From: an uncultured bacterium
GTDB taxonomy: Bacteria > Actinomycetota > Coriobacteriia > Coriobacteriales > Coriobacteriaceae
DNA length: 5,468 bases
Direction: 5' to 3'
NCBI GenBank assembly: GCA_905215195.1
Contig: CAJMPF010000127.1
Span: 1-5,468 of the forward strand
Within the stretch, counting starts at the first letter, position 1. Each line of letters starts with the position of its first letter. The notes under the pieces were generated by a model. The model was not told where the DNA came from. It ran no database searches and was given only the letters and a program-made list of their open reading frames with translations. The position numbers were made by a program, and so were the translations under genes. Shown piece by piece: positions 4,666 to 5,468 of the stretch.

Positions 4666-5094
4666 ATGTCCAACCAGGGCAAGAAGGTCAAGACTCATTA
4701 TCGCGGCACGCTCGACGACGGCACGCAGTTCGATAGCTCCTACGATCGCGGCGAGCCGCTGGAGTTCACCTGCGGCGCCGGTCAGATGATCAAGGGCTTC
4801 GACGCCGCTGTTGTCGACATGCAGGTGGGCGAGAAGAAGACCGTGCACATTCCTGCTGCCGATGCCTACGGCGAGCACAATCCCGAGATGGTTCTGACCT
4901 TCCCGGCCGAGCAGGTTCCCAACATCGAGCAGATCGAGAAGGGCATGAAGCTCTTCCTGTCCACGCCGAGCGGTATGCCCGTCCCCGCCGTGGTCATCGA
5001 CGTGACGCCCGAGGCCGTGACGCTCGACGCCAACCACGAGCTTGCCGGCAAGGACCTCAACTTTGATATCGAGCTCGTCGAGGTCGAGGACTAG
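4666..5094 (+). CDS. SlyD-like FKBP-type peptidyl-prolyl cis-trans isomerase
   Basis: SlyD-type FKBPs speed proline isomerisation and act as cytoplasmic folding chaperones; E. coli SlyD also helps nickel insertion into hydrogenase. The 142-residue protein starts with the FKBP half: Y12 in HYRGTLDDGTQFDSS, AGQMIKGFD (38-46), GEKKTVHIP and AYGEHNPEMV. An insert-in-flap chaperone domain (about 71-120) follows, then the closing FKBP strand NHELAGKDLNFDIELVEV (123-140). It ends at VED, so the His/Cys-rich metal-binding tail of E. coli SlyD is absent. GGAGG (4656-4660) is five bases before ATG 4666. The in-frame TTG 4636 would add ten residues and include the ribosome binding site, so I reject it. 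ureE begins three bases after the stop, implying co-translation and suggesting a nickel-related role. I give no symbol because SlyD-like FKBPs carry various names. Confidence 0.93.
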   Translation: MSNQGKKVKTHYRGTLDDGTQFDSSYDRGEPLEFTCGAGQMIKGFDAAVVDMQVGEKKTVHIPAADAYGEHNPEMVLTFPAEQVPNIEQIEKGMKLFLSTPSGMPVPAVVIDVTPEAVTLDANHELAGKDLNFDIELVEVED

Positions 5095-5097
5095 TTG

Positions 5098-5468
5098 ATG
5101 TCCGTGGACCTGGTAGCTACGGAGCGCTTGGGAAATCTCAACGACCCGTCCTATGAACTCCTGCTTCGTCGGGAGATGGGTGGCATTTTTGAGGTTGACG
5201 AGCTGCTACTCGATTGGGACCAGGCTGATACGCGTTTGTTTGTGGGCGTGACGGAGTTAGGGCGCACCGTGAATGCCCGGCTGGATGCCACCGGTGGCGA
5301 ACGCCTTGCCGATGGTGACGTGCTCGCTATTGACCGCGCGGGCGCGGTGCCCGTAGCGGTTGTCGTGCGCCTGCGCAGCGCCGAGGTTTATTTGGTCGAA
5401 GTCGACCGCATGGATCCGATTGCGCTCGCGCATGCGTGCTGGGAGATCGGCAACATGCATGCGCCGCT
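5098..5468 (+). CDS. ureE: Urease accessory protein UreE (3' end beyond window)
   Basis: UreE is a cytoplasmic dimeric metallochaperone that delivers Ni(II) to the urease maturation complex UreD/F/G. The visible 123 codons run without a stop to the window edge. The N-terminal UreE domain spans roughly residues 30-80 and includes ADGDVLAID (71-79), the counterpart of the usual RGGDVL-type motif. The C-terminal domain starts near residue 87 and carries DPIALAHACWEIGNMHAP, which matches the family's DPFMLAKACYHLGNRHVP pattern. H121 corresponds to the metal-binding dimer-interface histidine (H96 in Klebsiella UreE). The end, including any His-rich tail, is outside the window. The start is ATG 5098 with GAGGA seven bases upstream, inside the end of the FKBP gene. 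The N terminus is about 25 residues longer than in compact UreEs. No ureABC, ureF, ureG or ureD is visible, so whether this belongs to a full urease locus is unknown. Confidence 0.88.
   Translation, partial: MSVDLVATERLGNLNDPSYELLLRREMGGIFEVDELLLDWDQADTRLFVGVTELGRTVNARLDATGGERLADGDVLAIDRAGAVPVAVVVRLRSAEVYLVEVDRMDPIALAHACWEIGNMHAP

Noticed and set aside
4623..4736. Possible upstream reading frame of 37 codons beginning at ATG 4623 and overlapping the FKBP gene start
   Set aside because: It has no Shine-Dalgarno sequence, lies in the leader hairpin, and its sequence shows no leader-peptide feature such as a run of one amino acid.
1..5468. CRISPR array, tRNA, rRNA, transposase or phage attachment site
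   Set aside because: No spaced identical repeats, no cloverleaf or rRNA-like stretch, and no recombinase or transposase motif were seen on either strand.

Overview
The window looks like chromosomal DNA of a GC-rich, gut-type anaerobic actinobacterium, most likely class Coriobacteriia and close to Collinsella. This assignment is an inference from the anaerobic NrdG, strong Shine-Dalgarno sites, codon use rich in GCC/GGC/CTG/GAG, and protein sequences that resemble both actinobacterial and clostridial homologues. It is not a database result. Almost all of the window is compact coding sequence in three blocks, and I see no CRISPR array, rRNA, tRNA or transposase gene.

Block 1 (1-2674, plus strand). 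An intrinsic terminator at the left edge closes an off-window gene. After it comes about 330 bases without a gene, holding a pair of dyad-containing direct repeats and an 84-bp palindromic element flanked by an 8-bp direct repeat. The element sits two bases from the ribosome binding site of nrdG, the activase of the anaerobic ribonucleotide reductase. Next is a short folate cluster: folE (GTP cyclohydrolase I), an HD-domain phosphohydrolase whose start lies one base after the folE stop, and folB (dihydroneopterin aldolase) with an extra N-terminal segment. FolE and FolB catalyse early pterin steps. The HD protein sits between them, which makes it a candidate for the dephosphorylation that lies between these reactions. 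folP and folK are not in the window.

Block 2 (2681-4545, minus strand). A membrane-dipeptidase-type (M19) zinc peptidase is followed by a YgjP/DUF45-type zinc metallopeptidase, which I start at a TTG because a well-placed AAGGA precedes it. A 16-bp hairpin with no T tract lies between the two genes. The metallopeptidase converges on folB with only six bases between the two stop codons.

Block 3 (4546-5468, plus strand). A divergent intergenic region leads into an SlyD-like FKBP peptidyl-prolyl isomerase. Three bases after its stop begins ureE, a nickel-binding urease accessory protein, which is cut off by the window edge. The tight pairing suggests a nickel-delivery function.

Most of the window is housekeeping. 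The parts most worth a second look are the palindromic element in front of nrdG, the HD protein in the folate cluster, and the SlyD-like/UreE pair.
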